Source: Myxococcales bacterium
GTDB lineage: Bacteria > Myxococcota_A > UBA9042
DNA length: 47,945 nucleotides
Reading direction: 5' to 3'
Assembly (NCBI GenBank): GCA_009692425.1
Contig: SHZF01000034.1
Coordinates: forward strand, 1 to 47,945
Under the pieces are notes generated by a model. That model was given only the letters and a program-made list of their open reading frames with translations. It did no database searches and was not told where the DNA came from. The position numbers and the translations under genes are program-made. Of this stretch, positions 47,197-47,945 are shown piece by piece; position 1 is the first letter of the stretch; each line of letters begins with the position of its first letter.

Positions 47197-47945
47197 CTAG
47201 AACGTGAGCGTGGAGTTTTCGGCCCAGCGGCCGACGAATTCGACCTGCAGGCGGCTGTGCGCGGTGCCGAGGTCCCAATGGTGCCAGCGGTGCGCGTTGC
47301 AGCCGTTCGCATGCGCGTCGATGTAGATCGTGTCGCCCTTGCGCAACGGCCACGTCAGGTCGGCGTACTGGGTCGACCACGCCCCGGCATTGTCGGTGTC
47401 GTTGTTGTGAAAGTAGGCGCGCTGCACGCCGTTCAGTTTCACGCTGAGGTGCTTCGAGCCGCAGCCGTGGGCCATGTTGTAGTGGTTGATGCGGTAGAAC
47501 CCGGCGATCTTGATCGTGATCACGCCGTCGCTCGGGCTGATGTCGAAGTAGTCCTGCGCCGTGTTGAAGTCCGTGCCGTCCAGGCAATAGCGCGCCCACC
47601 CGTCTTGGCCCGCCGGATGGTACTTGCAGCCGCCCGAGAACATCGGCTTGCGCGGCAAGGCAGCCACCCACACGTACACGGCGACGCCCTTGTTGTCGTA
47701 CTGCAGGTCGCACGTCTGCAGGCCCCAGGTCGGCTCGAAGCGCAGCGTGCCGACCTTGTCCTTCGCGCACGCCGTGGCGTCCATGTTCACCTTGAGGCCG
47801 CCCGAGCCGGTGCTCAACTGGCCCGACACGATCAGGTCGCCCGCGATCGCGATCTTCTTGTTCGACAGCGTCTGGATGCTGATCGTCCACTTGTTGATCT
47901 GCCCGTCGTTGGCGTTGTCCTTGAAGCCGGTGTCGAACACGATCA
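47197..47945 (-). CDS. Second P-domain surface protein, 5' part missing
   Basis: The last 249 codons of a gene that begins outside the window; the GTG at 47940 is internal, since 'IVFDTGFKDN' continues the P-domain motif seen in the neighbour. After the shared P-domain end come a short linker and a C-terminal domain of about 200 residues that differs from the neighbour's. It includes 'AKDKVGTLRFEPTWGLQTCD', paired cysteines ('SGGCKYHPAGQDGWARYC') and a strand-rich, His/Asn-rich end ('HHWDLGTAHSRLQVEFVGRW') resembling C1q/TNF-like or other jelly-roll binding domains; this is tentative. The gap to the next gene is 39 bp on the same strand, so both are probably in one operon. Confidence 0.75.
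   Translation of the reverse strand, partial: IVFDTGFKDNANDGQINKWTISIQTLSNKKIAIAGDLIVSGQLSTGSGGLKVNMDATACAKDKVGTLRFEPTWGLQTCDLQYDNKGVAVYVWVAALPRKPMFSGGCKYHPAGQDGWARYCLDGTDFNTAQDYFDISPSDGVITIKIAGFYRINHYNMAHGCGSKHLSVKLNGVQRAYFHNNDTDNAGAWSTQYADLTWPLRKGDTIYIDAHANGCNAHRWHHWDLGTAHSRLQVEFVGRWAENSTLTF
47833..47945. repeat. 113-bp duplicated module, copy 2 (P-domain end)
   Basis: The partner of 45865-45977, about 88% identical by eye with no gaps. It is cut by the window end. Confidence 0.85.

Noticed and set aside
45181-47945. Prophage remnant
   Set aside because: Only linker motifs resemble tail fibres. No capsid, terminase, integrase, tail or lysis gene is present, and the proteins have Sec signals and a P domain.

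Overview
This is about 48 kb of GC-rich DNA (strong G/C preference at third codon positions, GTG and TTG starts, many overlapping starts and stops) from a Gram-negative bacterium. The gene content fits a free-living Myxococcota or related former deltaproteobacterial lineage. It has MreB, diaminopimelate epimerase and NuoB, a eukaryotic-type Ser/Thr kinase with an N-terminal Cys cluster and C-terminal membrane anchor, many lipobox-bearing proteins, and very large extracellular proteins built from MopE-type Cys/Asp repeats. The taxonomic placement is inferred from family content and not shown directly. No rRNA, tRNA, CRISPR array, integrase or transposase was recognised.

Layout. 1-4.9 kb: end of a Cys-rich protein with a clear terminator, a TonB-C-domain protein, a stand-alone methylmalonyl-CoA mutase large subunit, a small repeat-bearing lipoprotein and a cyclophilin-type lipoprotein. 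4.9-12.5 kb (minus strand): a 1997-residue MopE-repeat lipoprotein, and an outer-membrane-barrel gene interrupted by two in-frame TGA codons just after its signal peptide and preceded by a tiny overlapping ORF. 12.7-16.3 kb: a methyltransferase with an unusual N-terminal half, a Tat-exported small protein, and mreB. 16.3-18.3 kb: a lipoprotein and a membrane-anchored matrixin-like protease, followed by a 131-bp imperfect inverted-repeat element. 18.3-26 kb (minus): a compact four-gene block of outer-membrane protein, 1038-residue alpha/beta-hydrolase-like lipoprotein, Ser/Thr kinase and TPR/membrane protein, with overlaps at two of its three junctions. 26-31.3 kb: an OB-fold-like lipoprotein, a membrane-anchored DsbA-like oxidase, a D-aminoacylase-type amidohydrolase and dapF. 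31.4-38.4 kb: a second giant MopE-repeat lipoprotein (1974 aa) overlapping by one base a divergent RluA-type pseudouridine synthase. 38.6-42.3 kb: a nuoB gene without other nuo genes, a DXD glycosyltransferase, an exported protein and a TrmH-type RNA methyltransferase. 42.3-47.9 kb (minus): a 922-residue Cys-rich repeat lipoprotein, then two P-domain surface proteins sharing a near-identical DNA module; the last one runs off the window.

How it fits together. Core housekeeping genes (mcm, mreB, dapF, nuoB, trmH) are scattered among genes for an elaborate cell envelope. Most non-housekeeping products carry Sec, Tat or lipoprotein signals. The disulfide- and Ca/metal-binding-rich giants would need oxidative folding, and a DsbA-like oxidase and a cyclophilin lipoprotein are present in the window, although they are not in the same operons. 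Short tandem repeats recur across the window: in coding regions their units are 9, 15, 18 or 21 bp, and in intergenic regions 19 or 20 bp.
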